In this document: positions 1 through 8,929 of the stretch, in pieces
Position numbering within the stretch: position 1 is the first letter of the stretch
How the letters are laid out: each line of letters starts with the position of its first letter
DNA from: Enterococcus silesiacus
GTDB taxonomy: Bacteria > Bacillota > Bacilli > Lactobacillales > Enterococcaceae
Reading direction: 5' to 3'
Assembly: GCA_001465115.1 (NCBI GenBank)
Contig: CP013614.1
Span: 3,720,001-3,784,000, forward strand
Length of the DNA stretch: 64,000 bases
The notes under the pieces: generated by a model
Seen by the model: only the letters and a program-made list of their open reading frames with translations
Database searches by the model: none
What the model was told of the DNA's origin: nothing
Position numbers and translations under genes: made by a program

Positions 1-1299
1 CATTTTACAGGGGATTTTCATGCGATTGGTGCAGCGAATAACTTGTTAGCTGCAATTATTGATAATCATATTTTTCAAGGGAATGAGTTAGGGATTGATA
101 ATCGCCGTATCACTTGGAAACGAGCGGTAGATATGAATGATCGCCAATTAAGACACGTTGTCGATGGTTTAGGGGCCCGAGTCAATGGTGTTCCTAGAGA
201 AGATGGATTTGAAATCACTGTTGCCTCAGAAATAATGGCTGTTTTGTGTCTGTCCAATGATATCGAAGATTTAAAAGAGAATCTAGCCAATATCATTATT
301 GGATACACATACGATAATCAGCCTGTTACTGCCAGAGAACTGAATGCACAAGGGGCAATGACAGCTTTATTAAAAGATGCAATCAAGCCTAATCTGGTGC
401 AGACATTGGAAAATAACCCTGCTTTGATCCATGGTGGACCGTTTGCAAATATTGCCCATGGCTGTAACAGTGTGATCGCAACGAATACAGCTAGAAAATT
501 AGCAGATTATGTCGTGACTGAAGGAGGCTTTGGTGCTGATTTAGGTGCGGAAAAATTCATCGATATCAAATGCCGCAAATCCGGCATTCGTCCTTCTGCT
601 GTCGTTGTTGTAGCAACTGTTCGTGCACTAAAAATGCATGGTGGTGTACCCAAAGATCAACTTGGTATCGAAAATATTGCAGCATTAACAGACGGATTAC
701 CGAATCTTTTAAAACATATCGAAAATACAACGACAGTATTCGGTTTACCAACAGTTGTGGCGATCAATAAATTTCCTACAGATACAGATGCGGAGCTTGA
801 GCTTGTGAAGGAAGAATGTCAAAAACGCAATGTGAATGTAGTTCTTTCAGATGTCTGGGCACATGGTGGTGCTGGTGGTGAAGAGCTAGCGCAAGAAGTG
901 GTTCGTTTAGCAGATCAGGAAAATCATTTTTCATTTGCCTATCCAGACGAATGGCCGATCAAAGAAAAAATCAGTGCGATCGTGGAGAAAATTTATGGTG
1001 GAAATGCTGTTCGCTATGAACCAATCGCTGAAAGAGAAATCACTAAACTGGAAAAACTTGGGTTCGGTCATTTACCGATTTGTATGGCTAAAACGCAATA
1101 TTCATTTTCAGATGATCAAACGAAATTAGGCAGACCAACTGATTTTACAATAACAGTTAGTAATATCAAGATCTCGGCTGGTGCAGGATTTATTGTTGCT
1201 TATACAGGAACTGTGATGACAATGCCTGGCTTACCGAAAAAAGCAGCATACGAGAAAATCGATGTTGATTCTGATGGAAAGATTGTTGGTTTATTCTAG
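1..1299 (+). CDS. fhs: Formate-tetrahydrofolate ligase (C-terminal part)
   Basis: This is the last 432 residues of formate-tetrahydrofolate ligase, which joins formate to tetrahydrofolate at the cost of ATP to give 10-formyl-THF for purine and fMet-tRNA synthesis. The reading frame is open from base 1, where [14 protein letters not shown] is visible, so the start lies outside the window. The family is about 556 residues long, so roughly 125 N-terminal residues, including the ATP-binding P-loop, are missing from view. Conserved blocks [13 protein letters not shown] and [15 protein letters not shown] are intact. It ends at TAG and is followed by a strong terminator, so it is the last gene of its transcript. 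High certainty from overall sequence identity of the family. Confidence 0.97.
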   Translation, partial: HFTGDFHAIGAANNLLAAIIDNHIFQGNELGIDNRRITWKRAVDMNDRQLRHVVDGLGARVNGVPREDGFEITVASEIMAVLCLSNDIEDLKENLANIIIGYTYDNQPVTARELNAQGAMTALLKDAIKPNLVQTLENNPALIHGGPFANIAHGCNSVIATNTARKLADYVVTEGGFGADLGAEKFIDIKCRKSGIRPSAVVVVATVRALKMHGGVPKDQLGIENIAALTDGLPNLLKHIENTTTVFGLPTVVAINKFPTDTDAELELVKEECQKRNVNVVLSDVWAHGGAGGEELAQEVVRLADQENHFSFAYPDEWPIKEKISAIVEKIYGGNAVRYEPIAEREITKLEKLGFGHLPICMAKTQYSFSDDQTKLGRPTDFTITVSNIKISAGAGFIVAYTGTVMTMPGLPKKAAYEKIDVDSDGKIVGLF

Positions 1300-1322
1300 T
1301 GTAATGACAAAGGGAAAGATAG

Positions 1323-1375
1323 AAAACCACCTCGATAATTTGATTAGTTTAATCGAATAATTGAGGTGGTTTTTT
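1323..1375 (+). terminator. Intrinsic terminator after fhs
   Basis: A long inverted repeat (AAAACCACCTC at 1323 against GAGGTGGTTTT at 1363) closes with a run of T, 24 bases after the fhs stop. Confidence 0.9.
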
Positions 1376-1429
1376 CTGAATCAAAAATAGAGAGCTGGCT
1401 AATTTTTTACTGGAAATTAAATCCAAAGG

Positions 1430-1488
1430 TGTCTTGACACATAGATGGTTTTACCGTAAAATAAGACATGTCATATATGTCAAGACAC
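1430..1488 (+). promoter_or_regulatory. niaX promoter with two NiaR-type boxes
   Basis: A promoter TTGACA (1434-1439), 17-base spacer, TAAAAT (1457-1462) is visible. The -35 lies inside the palindrome TGTCTTGACA (1430-1439). Its reverse complement TGTCAAGACA lies at 1479-1488, just past the expected transcription start and before the GGAGG ribosome site. NiaR-family repressors in Firmicutes act on TGTC..GACA palindromes and respond to nicotinic acid, so niacin-dependent repression of niaX is inferred. The regulator gene is not in the window. Confidence 0.75.
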
Positions 1489-1501
1489 ATCGGAGGATTA
1501 T

Positions 1502-2134
1502 ATGAAAAAGAGCTCAGTCAGAAACTTAACGATTGCATCTTTACTAGTGGCGATGGGGATTATCATCCCGATGGTCATGCCCAGAATCACGATTGGACCA
1601 GCTTCATTTACTTTGGCTAGCCATGTGCCAGTTTTTTTAGCAATGTTTTTTTCACCAAGCGTAGCGCTGATAGTTAGTCTAGGTACTGGTTTTGGTTTTT
1701 TTATTTCAGCGACACCGATTATTGCGTTAAGAGCATTTTCTCATCTGTTATTTGCAGTGATAGGTGCCTTTTATCTGCGGAAACATCCAACGATCGTCTT
1801 AGCTAAACATAAGTTTGTATTGTTCAACGGACGTTTTCAATTGTTTAATTTTGTGATTGGCTTAATACATTCTGCTGCAGAATTAGCTGTAGTAAGTGTT
1901 TTTTTTACGATGGGAAATTTGCCGGAAACCTATTATACACAAGGATATCTATATTCAATCTTTTTGTTGATGGGTATCGGCGGACTGATCCATAGTTTGA
2001 TCGACTACAACATTGCTTATTTTGTGGCAAATGCATTAAGTAAACAATTTGATATTCCAGTATTTAGTCAGGCTAAAAAATTGGAGCAAGCAAAAGTGGC
2101 TATTCTTCCCCAAGAGATTAAACCACAGCAATAA
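1502..2134 (+). CDS. niaX: Predicted niacin transporter NiaX (ECF-type S component)
   Basis: A 210-residue integral membrane protein with about six hydrophobic segments, resembling the NiaX substrate-binding (S) subunits of energy-coupling-factor transporters, which take up nicotinic acid for NAD synthesis. The N-terminus MKKSSVRNLTIASLLVAMGI is typical of ECF S components. The energising EcfA/EcfT module is not adjacent, as expected for group II ECF systems that share one module. The start ATG has GGAGG six bases upstream. The gene stands alone between two terminators, and the palindromic operator pair in front supports a niacin role. The specificity call rests partly on that operator. Confidence 0.8.
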   Translation: MKKSSVRNLTIASLLVAMGIIIPMVMPRITIGPASFTLASHVPVFLAMFFSPSVALIVSLGTGFGFFISATPIIALRAFSHLLFAVIGAFYLRKHPTIVLAKHKFVLFNGRFQLFNFVIGLIHSAAELAVVSVFFTMGNLPETYYTQGYLYSIFLLMGIGGLIHSLIDYNIAYFVANALSKQFDIPVFSQAKKLEQAKVAILPQEIKPQQ

Positions 2135-2175
2135 AAAAGCTGAGCAGCGAATTCATCCGCTGCTCAGCTTTTTTA
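2135..2175. terminator. Bidirectional terminator between niaX and the sugar ATPase
   Basis: A perfect 12-bp stem (AGCTGAGCAGCG at 2138, CGCTGCTCAGCT at 2158) has an A-run before it and a T-run after it, so it can end transcripts from both convergent genes. Confidence 0.92.
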
Positions 2176-2191
2176 TAACGACTAATAGGGG

Positions 2192-3301
2192 TTACGGTAA
2201 TTTAATGACTTGTTCTGTTTCTGGATCGAAGAAATGAGCTTTGTTGATGTTAAAGGCTAAATCAACCATTTCTTCAGGTTTATGGAAATCACGAGCATCT
2301 ACTTTTGAGATGAATTCCGTGTCGCCTAATTTTGTATAAAGCATTGTTTCAGCACCTAGTAGTTCGGATACGACAACTTCAGAGCGCACTACAGCATCGT
2401 TCATTGCATCTAAGGCAACCTGTTCGCTGTGAATATCTTCTGGTCTAATGCCAAAAATAACTGATTTCCCTTCATACCCTTTTTCAACTAATAATTTATT
2501 TTTTCCTTCTGGAATGATAAGTTCTAATCCATGACCGTCACGAATGACTCCGTTGTTTAAGGTAACATTGAAGAAGTTCATAGCAGGTGAACCGATAAAG
2601 CCTGCAACAAAGACATTGTTTGGCGTATCGTAGACTTCTTTTGGTGAGCCGATTTGTTGAATGAAACCATCTTTCATAATGACGATACGATCAGCCATGG
2701 TCATAGCTTCTGTTTGATCATGAGTAACATAAACTGTCGTCGTTTCTAAGCGGCGATGTAATTTTGCGATTTCTGCCCGCATTGCAACACGTAATTTTGC
2801 ATCTAAGTTAGATAAAGGTTCATCCATCAAGAAGACTTTTGCGTCACGAACAATGGCACGTCCAAGTGCAACACGTTGGCGTTGACCACCAGATAAAGCA
2901 GCAGGTTTACGTTGTAAATATTCAGTCAAACCTAAAATTTCTCCAGCGTTTTCCACCCGTTTTTTGATTTCAGCTTTGTCATATTTACGAAGTTTCAGAC
3001 CAAAGGCCATATTATCAAAAACAGTCATATGAGGATATAGAGCATAATTCTGGAAAACCATTGCGATATCACGATCTTTTGGCGCAACATCATTCATGAT
3101 CTTATCACCGATAGACAGTTCACCTTCTGTAATATCTTCCAAACCTGCAATCATACGCAAGGTTGTTGATTTACCACAACCAGAAGGACCTACAAAAACA
3201 ATAAACTCACGGTCTGCAATCTCTAAGTTGAAATCTGTTACAGAATAATTTTCTGCATTATCATATTTTTTATAGACATGTTTTAACGCCATTTCTACCA
3301 T
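2192..3301 (-). CDS. msmX: Sugar ABC transporter ATP-binding protein, MsmK/MsmX/UgpC type
   Basis: A 369-residue cytoplasmic ATPase of the MalK/MsmX class, which powers several carbohydrate ABC importers. Walker A GPSGCGKST is near residue 38, the Q-loop follows, signature LSGGQRQRVALGRA is near 134, Walker B FLMDEPLSNLD near 153, and a C-terminal TOBE-like regulatory region occupies about 235-369. The open frame extends 39 codons further upstream, but that stretch is unlike the family. The ATG at 3301 gives the canonical MxxxALKHVYKKYD start. No permease or binding protein adjoins it, which fits a multitask ATPase shared among sugar importers. The specific substrate is not determinable. Confidence 0.93.
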   Translation of the reverse strand: MVEMALKHVYKKYDNAENYSVTDFNLEIADREFIVFVGPSGCGKSTTLRMIAGLEDITEGELSIGDKIMNDVAPKDRDIAMVFQNYALYPHMTVFDNMAFGLKLRKYDKAEIKKRVENAGEILGLTEYLQRKPAALSGGQRQRVALGRAIVRDAKVFLMDEPLSNLDAKLRVAMRAEIAKLHRRLETTTVYVTHDQTEAMTMADRIVIMKDGFIQQIGSPKEVYDTPNNVFVAGFIGSPAMNFFNVTLNNGVIRDGHGLELIIPEGKNKLLVEKGYEGKSVIFGIRPEDIHSEQVALDAMNDAVVRSEVVVSELLGAETMLYTKLGDTEFISKVDARDFHKPEEMVDLAFNINKAHFFDPETEQVIKLP

Positions 3302-3341
3302 TGTCGTCACTCTTTTCTTTTTTATTGTATCCTCAGTATAA

Positions 3342-3358
3342 ATGAAAGCGCTATACAT
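3342..3358. promoter_or_regulatory. Candidate cre (CcpA) site
   Basis: ATGAAAGCGCTATACAT resembles the catabolite-responsive element WTGAAARCGYTTTCWN with about three mismatches in the right arm. It lies 40-57 bases upstream of the start of the sugar ATPase, where carbon catabolite control would be expected. The call is by motif only. Confidence 0.5.
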
Positions 3359-3448
3359 ACTCAACGGAAGGTTGCACAAGAAAAAATCTTTTTTTTCGTC
3401 AAAGTGACAAATAAACAATCATTCCTTTCACTTTATACTATGAGAGTT

Positions 3449-3457
3449 TGTTATAAT
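3449..3457 (+). promoter_or_regulatory. Extended -10 promoter of mgsA
   Basis: TGTTATAAT is a perfect extended -10 (TGnTATAAT) 30 bases before the mgsA start. No good -35 is seen, which is usual for extended -10 promoters. Confidence 0.7.
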
Positions 3458-3487
3458 GAGGAAAATAAGTGAATTGAGGGATCGACG

Positions 3488-3910
3488 ATGAAAATTGCAT
3501 TGATAGCGCATGACCGGAAAAAGGAATTAATGGTTAAACTGACCTTGGCATATCAACCGATATTACAAGAACATGAACTATTTGCTACTGGAACGACTGG
3601 TTTGAGAATTTCGGAAGCTACAGGCTTGCCGGTGCATCGGTTTAAGTCAGGACCTTTAGGCGGGGATCAGCAAATTGGCGCAATGATCTCAGAAGATAAA
3701 CTGGATATGGTGATTTTTTTGCGAGATCCGTTGGCTGCTCAACCTCATGAACCGGATGTGACAGCGCTGATTCGTTTGAGTGATGTTTATGAGATTCCTT
3801 TAGCGACAAATATTGGGACAGCTGAAATTTTATTAAGGGGCTTACAGGCTGGGTTTGCGGATTTTAGAAATGTGGTTCATGAAACAGATAATAAGCCATT
3901 GTCTTTTTAA
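3488..3910 (+). CDS. mgsA: Methylglyoxal synthase
   Basis: A 140-residue enzyme converting dihydroxyacetone phosphate to methylglyoxal and phosphate, a glycolytic bypass used when phosphate is short or sugar phosphates accumulate. The conserved block [12 protein letters not shown] (residues 54-65) holds the catalytic aspartate D60, matching Asp71 of the E. coli enzyme. [10 protein letters not shown] and the ATNIGTAE phosphate-binding loop are also present. The length is normal for a Firmicute enzyme. The start ATG follows GAGGGATCG with suitable spacing. It has its own promoter and stands alone, divergent from the sugar ATPase gene. Confidence 0.96.
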   Translation: MKIALIAHDRKKELMVKLTLAYQPILQEHELFATGTTGLRISEATGLPVHRFKSGPLGGDQQIGAMISEDKLDMVIFLRDPLAAQPHEPDVTALIRLSDVYEIPLATNIGTAEILLRGLQAGFADFRNVVHETDNKPLSF

Positions 3911-3985
3911 TCATTTTGTCGCTGGAGTTGCTTGCAGCAATGTAGGGAATATGCTATATTGCCTTTAGGCTTAGGCCTAATAAAA

Positions 3986-4393
3986 ACAGAGTAGGAAATA
4001 AAGCGTTAAGTGCTGAAAGGATGGGATGTTGCCTTTCGGACGAAGAATATATAAGAGTAGTGAGCCAGCTGTATGAACTATTTCCTTGGAAAATAGATAA
4101 CCAGTTCGTTTCACTTTTCTGTGATCTAGCTGTACGAACTAGCTCTTCGGAAAAAAGATGAATAATGCTAGTGGCAAAAAGCGCCACAATCAGTATTCCC
4201 TATTTTTCTGTCAGAGCTGAACGAGTTCGTTTCGCTTTTCTGTGATCTAGCTGCATGAAGCAGCCTTTGAGGAAAGTAGACAATCTTCACATGGAACAAA
4301 AAACGTTCCACGTTCAGATTCCTAACTTTCTAAAAGGCTAAACGCTTCATTCCGCTTTTCTATATTCGCGGTTTTATTTTCGCATTCGCTGCA
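3986..4393 (+). promoter_or_regulatory. Tetrahydrofolate riboswitch, apparently split by an insertion
   Basis: The 5' half (3986-4045) carries the conserved THF-aptamer core: AGAGTAGG, GCGTTAAGTG, a perfect P3 stem CTGAAAGG/CCTTTCGG, its loop ATGGGATGTT, and ACGAAG. The 3' half lies only at 4363-4393: CGCGG, TTTTATTTTC (pairs with GGAAATAAA of the 5' half) and GCATTCGCT. GGATG of the P3 loop can pair with CATTC, preserving the known pseudoknot. Between them lie about 305 nt of hairpin repeats, placed exactly where the family has a short variable hairpin. AATATA (4046) and TATATT (4361) can still close that stem. The element directly precedes folT. Confidence 0.8.
4052..4358 (+). repeat. Tandem hairpin repeat array inside the riboswitch
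   Basis: A 29-bp sequence beginning GTTCGTTTC and ending GATCTAGCTG occurs at 4104-4132 and 4225-4253 with one mismatch, and a degenerate third trace starts near 4344. Each copy is followed by a long imperfect hairpin: arms 4141-4175/4183-4218 and arms 4257-4297/4304-4348. There is no coding potential, so it looks like a non-autonomous intergenic repeat that duplicated in tandem. Confidence 0.75.
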
Positions 4394-4429
4394 TATTTTG
4401 TGTAGCAGCTCTATGAGGAGATGCTAGAA

Positions 4430-4966
4430 ATGAAGAAAAGAAAAATTGATACACGTACCATTACGTTGATGAGTTTACTGATTGCGTTAATGGTGGTTTT
4501 TACACGATTTATTTCGTTTGAGACCCAATTTTTACGAGTTAGTTTGACCTTTATTCCAGAATCATTGATGGGGATACTTTTTGGCCCATTCTGGACAGGA
4601 ATCGGTAGTGCCGTGGCTGACACAGTTGGTATGCTGCTATTCCCAAAGGGACCTTATTTTCCTGGATTTACACTAAATGCATTTATCTCAGGAGCAATTT
4701 ATGGTTTCTTCTATTATAAGAAAGAGCTGACTTTTAAACGAGTGATTATGGCGACTTTATCTGTTACTTTAGTTATCCATATGTTTTTAACACCGTTGTG
4801 GCTCGGCCTGATGTATGGGGTAGACATCTCCAATCTGGCTTGGTGGGTGCCTAGAATAATTAAGAATATCATCTTTTTCCCAATCCAAGTTATTGCAACA
4901 TACTATTTAGGAAACAAAGTTCCTTACAAACAGTTATTAAATAGATCATTGGCTAATTTTAAATAA
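4430..4966 (+). CDS. folT: Folate transporter FolT (ECF S component)
   Basis: A 178-residue membrane protein with about six hydrophobic segments, matching the folate-specific S subunit of ECF transporters. MKKRKIDTRTITLMSLLIAL at the N-terminus, and the segment with SLTFIPESLMGILFGPFW, are typical of FolT. An upstream in-frame ATG at 4421 abuts the GAGGAG ribosome site with no spacing, whereas the ATG at 4430 sits 9 bases away and is the better start. Control by the tetrahydrofolate aptamer upstream fits folate uptake. GCTGC/GCAGC and CTC/GAG pairings between the aptamer and the ribosome site suggest translational control, which is inferred. A terminator follows. Confidence 0.9.
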   Translation: MKKRKIDTRTITLMSLLIALMVVFTRFISFETQFLRVSLTFIPESLMGILFGPFWTGIGSAVADTVGMLLFPKGPYFPGFTLNAFISGAIYGFFYYKKELTFKRVIMATLSVTLVIHMFLTPLWLGLMYGVDISNLAWWVPRIIKNIIFFPIQVIATYYLGNKVPYKQLLNRSLANFK

Positions 4967-4970
4967 AAAA

Positions 4971-5018
4971 ATCCCTCAAACTTTTCAACATTCCAAGAAA
5001 GTTTGAGGGGTTTTTTCT
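4971..5018. terminator. Bidirectional terminator between folT and the ABC exporter
   Basis: CCCTCAAACTTT at 4974 pairs with AAAGTTTGAGGG at 4999, flanked by A-runs and T-runs. It serves both convergent transcripts. Confidence 0.9.
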
Positions 5019-5036
5019 GATTTCTAGTATTTTAAA

Positions 5037-6800
5037 TCATAATTGCTTTTTGAATTGTGCTTCATATAATGCATGATAATAGCCATCTGCTTTATGGATC
5101 AGTTCATCATGACTGCCGATTTCTACGACAGAACCTTGATCCATAACCAAAATTTTATCGGCGTTTTTAATTGTCGAAAGGCGATGTGCAATCACGAAGC
5201 TTGTGCGTCCGTCCATCATTTGCAAGAAAGCATCCTGAATGTTTTTTTCGGTCAACGTATCCACAGAACTAGTCGCTTCATCTAAAATCAACATCGGTGG
5301 ATCACTGATCATTGTTCTGGCGATCGTCATCAGTTGTCTTTGACCTTCGGAAATTTTAATCCCACTTGCACCAATCAAAGTATCTAAACCTTCAGGCAAA
5401 CGGGTAACAAAATCAAAAATATAGGCTTTCTTCATAGCAGCTTCGATTTGAGCATCCGTTGCCTCGGCGTTTCCGTAAGTCAGATTATCACGAATCGTGC
5501 TGTCAAATAACCAAGTATCTTGCAAAACCATCCCAAAACTTTTACGCAAACTATCTCTTGTGACCTGCGTGATGTTATGGCCGTCAATTGAAATTTGTCC
5601 ACTATCTACCTCATAAAAACGCATCAGTAAATTGACTAAGGTTGATTTACCGGCACCTGTTTTTCCGACAATAGCAATCGTTTCACCAGGGAGGGCGGTC
5701 AAATTAAAGTCTTGGATCAATGGTTTTGAGGGTGTATAAGCAAAATCTACATGCTCAAATATGACTTTTCCTGTAACATTATTTAAAACAAAAGCATGTT
5801 CGCCCTCTGGTTTTTCTTCAGATTGATTGATGATTTCAAAGGTACGATCTAATCCAGCTAGAGCCGTTTGAATTTGAGTAGTAATTCCTGATAACTCAAT
5901 AAACGGTTTAGAAAATTGGCTAGAATAAATAGTGAAACTAGAGATAACACCAATTGTAATTGCTTGATTCCCACTTAATAATAGAAGTCCTCCGACAAGA
6001 CCAATCGATAGATAAGCTAAATGATCGATAAAACGAGAGAGCGGATTTGTAAGTGAAGAAGAGAACTGTGCTTTTTGACCACGAACATATAAGTCTTGAT
6101 TCAATGCTTCAAAACGTTGTTGAGAAACGCTCTCTTGTTGAAAGGCTTTGACGATTTTTTGATTTCCAACCATTTCAGAAACATAACCAGAAATCTCGCC
6201 TACGATTTTTTGCTGAGCAGAAAAATTTTTCTGAGACGATTTTGCAACGGCCCAATTGACTAGAAAAATAATTGGTGTAGCGATCAAAACAACTGCTGTA
6301 AGAAGTGGGCTTAGCTTAAGCATAAAGAAGAATGCAATGATCACCACAGACAGTCCTGAAAATAATTGGTTAAAGACAGCCGAGCAAGCGACAGAAATAT
6401 TATCCATATCATTTGTAAAACGACTGACGATATTTCCATGAGATGTTTGATCGTAATAATTTAACGGCAGACGATTTAAATGAGCGAAGGCATCTTTTCT
6501 AAGTTCTGCCACAGAAAGATAGGAAACACGATTTCCTAAACGTTGAATCAGCCATTGACTGATTACTGTAATGACCAAAATACCAGCTAAAGTGCTAAGA
6601 AATCGCAAGAGAATCGTAAAGTCAACAGTGCCCTTCCCGATCATTGTATCCACAGATTTTCCCATATAGTAAGTCATCAAAACGGTCGTTAAGCCACTGA
6701 GAATACCAAGAATAACCGCTGCAATCATTTCCTTAGGATAGCGAAGCAAATAGGGCATGAAACGATTAAATGAATTAGTTGCTGTTTTTTTCGTTGTCAT
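5037..6800 (-). CDS. Heterodimeric ABC exporter subunit with consensus ATPase site
   Basis: A 587-residue half-transporter: a six-helix type I exporter transmembrane domain (about 1-330) fused to an ATPase domain. Walker A GKTGAGKST is near 378, signature ISEGQRQL, Walker B MLILDEATSS with the catalytic glutamate, and IAHRLST with the switch histidine. It overlaps the stop of the upstream gene by ATGA, so the two are translationally coupled. The partner has degenerate catalytic residues, as in asymmetric heterodimers of the LmrCD/BmrCD/EfrAB type that export drugs, peptides or lipids. The substrate is unknown. It ends at the terminator shared with folT. Confidence 0.93.
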   Translation of the reverse strand: MTTKKTATNSFNRFMPYLLRYPKEMIAAVILGILSGLTTVLMTYYMGKSVDTMIGKGTVDFTILLRFLSTLAGILVITVISQWLIQRLGNRVSYLSVAELRKDAFAHLNRLPLNYYDQTSHGNIVSRFTNDMDNISVACSAVFNQLFSGLSVVIIAFFFMLKLSPLLTAVVLIATPIIFLVNWAVAKSSQKNFSAQQKIVGEISGYVSEMVGNQKIVKAFQQESVSQQRFEALNQDLYVRGQKAQFSSSLTNPLSRFIDHLAYLSIGLVGGLLLLSGNQAITIGVISSFTIYSSQFSKPFIELSGITTQIQTALAGLDRTFEIINQSEEKPEGEHAFVLNNVTGKVIFEHVDFAYTPSKPLIQDFNLTALPGETIAIVGKTGAGKSTLVNLLMRFYEVDSGQISIDGHNITQVTRDSLRKSFGMVLQDTWLFDSTIRDNLTYGNAEATDAQIEAAMKKAYIFDFVTRLPEGLDTLIGASGIKISEGQRQLMTIARTMISDPPMLILDEATSSVDTLTEKNIQDAFLQMMDGRTSFVIAHRLSTIKNADKILVMDQGSVVEIGSHDELIHKADGYYHALYEAQFKKQL

Positions 6801-8521
6801 TCGTTCGTTTCCTCCTCTTGTGAAGCGACTATTTCTTGATAGGCTTTAGAATGGCGTAATAATTCCGCGTGTGTTCCTAGCCCAACTTGTTGACCGCTAG
6901 CTAAAACTAAAATTTGATCTGCTTGTTGAATCGAACTGATTCGCTGAGAAATGATGATAAGCGTCGTTTCCTTTAAATCTTGGCGTAATGCGGTGCGTAA
7001 ATTTAGATCTGTTTGATAGTCTAAGGCGCTTAATGAGTCATCTAAAATCAAAACGTCTGGTTTATGAATCAAGGCACGGGCAATCGTCAAGCGTTGTTTT
7101 TGACCACCAGAAAAGTTTTTCCCACCTTCGTATACTTTGGTATCTAAACCTTCACTTAGACTTTCAACGAAATCTTTGCATTGAGCGGTTTCTAACGCTT
7201 GCCAGCAGTCTTCATCAGTCGCATCTTCTTTTCCCCATTGAAGGTTTTCCCGAATGGTGCCTGTAAATAAAACAGCAGTTTGAGGCGTAATGGCGATTTT
7301 TTTGCGTAGTTTTTCTATAGACCAGTCACGCACATTAATCCCATCAACGAATAGATTGCCTTCACTGGTATCATAGAAACGGGGAATCAATTGAGTTAAC
7401 GTACTTTTTCCACCGCCAGTCGGTCCTGTAATCCCCAGAATTGAGTTCTTAGGAATTTTCAATGAAATATCTTTTAAAGCTAATCCAGCGGTTGGTTGGT
7501 AACGGAAGGAGACATGATCAAAGACGATTTCTTTTGTTTGACCGTCAGAAGTAATGCCATCGCCTGTTGACTGAATACTAGGATCCACGGACAGCACCTC
7601 TTGAACTCTTGATGCTGAGGCTGAAGCGCGTGTAAAAATGATTACCAAATTTGAGACAACGATCAATGCAAGCAACATCTGATTCATATAATTGATCAAA
7701 GCCAGCACTTCACCTTGTTGCAATCCGCCAATCTCGACTTTGATTCCGCCAAGATAAAGTAAAGCCAAAATACCAAGATTCATTACTAAGGTGGTAGCTG
7801 GAGTCAATAAAGCTGAAATATTTGAAACACGAATATAGATTGAAGAAAGATCATCCGTTACTTCATTAACATGTTTTTCTTCCGTTTGTTTTCTAGCAAA
7901 GGCCCGAATGACACGGACACCGCTCAAATTTTGACTGATTTGTCGGTTTAACAGATCCAGCTTTTCTTGAACTTTTTTATATAAAGGCACTGTTGTTTTG
8001 ATAATGAAATAAAGAATAAGACAAAAAATCGGCAGCATCAGTAGAAAAATCAGTCCCATCTGTACATTGATATAAAAAGCCATAATAACGGAACCGATAC
8101 TTAAAAAAGGTGCCCTGATCACGAGTCGAATCAACATCGCCAAAGCTAACTGTAGCTGATTGATATCATTGGTCATGCGTGTGATCAACGTGTCCGTTCC
8201 AAAGCTATTTAACTCAGCATGAGAAAGTTGGTTGATCTTTTTCATCAATTGATTTCTCAATTCTGTTCCAAATCCTTGGGAAGCAATGGAAGAATAATAC
8301 TGACAAATCATGACACAACCAAGCCCAATGACTGACATTAAAAGCATCCAACCAGCCATTTGTAGTACATAGGCGCGGTCATTGTTTCTAATGCCCTGAT
8401 CAACTAAACGAGCCATGAATAAGGGCAAAACTAATTCAAAGCAAGCTTCTAAAAACTTAAAAAACGGGCCAAGGATAATTTGCTTGCGGTATTTGCTTGT
8501 ATATTTCAGTAAATTGATCAT
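6797..8521 (-). CDS. Heterodimeric ABC exporter subunit with degenerate ATPase site
   Basis: A 574-residue half-transporter with an exporter transmembrane domain (about 1-310) and an ATPase domain. Walker A GPTGGGKST is near 368 and the signature is FSGGQKQRL. Walker B reads VLILDDSLSA, with Asp in place of the catalytic Glu, and the switch residue is Gln (IISQRISS) instead of His. These changes mark the non-hydrolysing site of asymmetric exporters. It is the first gene of a two-gene operon, with AGGAGG upstream of the ATG. Likely multidrug or peptide export, but the substrate cannot be read from sequence. Confidence 0.93.
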   Translation of the reverse strand: MINLLKYTSKYRKQIILGPFFKFLEACFELVLPLFMARLVDQGIRNNDRAYVLQMAGWMLLMSVIGLGCVMICQYYSSIASQGFGTELRNQLMKKINQLSHAELNSFGTDTLITRMTNDINQLQLALAMLIRLVIRAPFLSIGSVIMAFYINVQMGLIFLLMLPIFCLILYFIIKTTVPLYKKVQEKLDLLNRQISQNLSGVRVIRAFARKQTEEKHVNEVTDDLSSIYIRVSNISALLTPATTLVMNLGILALLYLGGIKVEIGGLQQGEVLALINYMNQMLLALIVVSNLVIIFTRASASASRVQEVLSVDPSIQSTGDGITSDGQTKEIVFDHVSFRYQPTAGLALKDISLKIPKNSILGITGPTGGGKSTLTQLIPRFYDTSEGNLFVDGINVRDWSIEKLRKKIAITPQTAVLFTGTIRENLQWGKEDATDEDCWQALETAQCKDFVESLSEGLDTKVYEGGKNFSGGQKQRLTIARALIHKPDVLILDDSLSALDYQTDLNLRTALRQDLKETTLIIISQRISSIQQADQILVLASGQQVGLGTHAELLRHSKAYQEIVASQEEETNE

Positions 8522-8929
8522 GGTTTCCTCCTAAATTTAAAAGCGGAACAAATCGGTTAATCCTTTAGAAAATCAGAAAATTGGCATTGAAATGTTCTTT
8601 GTTTCACTGATAATTTATCTATTTTCCTAATGATTGATTTGTGTAGCTAGATATGGTTAAAGGCTAAATAAGCTAATTGAAATTGATAAAAAATAAGTAC
8701 GCGTGACTAGAACAAACGTTTCAATATTTTTATTTCAAACGATTGGCTCATTCATTTGAATCGTAGCCATGTAAAAACGATAATATCATCATATTTTTTG
8801 TATGTTTCAAAACAAGATAAATAATCTCTTCTATTGTATAACAATCCCTCGTGAGAATAAAGTTGCTCGCATAAAATCATGGTTATTTGTTACAATAGAT
8901 AGCAAATGCTATTTTAAAGGAGAAAATAT
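8522..8929. other. Divergent intergenic region
   Basis: A 408-bp AT-rich stretch between the divergent exporter operon and the CmpB-family gene. An extended -10 (TGTTACAAT, 8888-8896) serves the right-hand gene. I see no convincing -35/-10 pair for the left operon, no palindromic operator and no RNA gene. Confidence 0.6.

Noticed and set aside
3954..4187. Minus-strand open frame of 77 codons upstream of folT
   Set aside because: It lies across the riboswitch and hairpin repeats and has no ribosome site.
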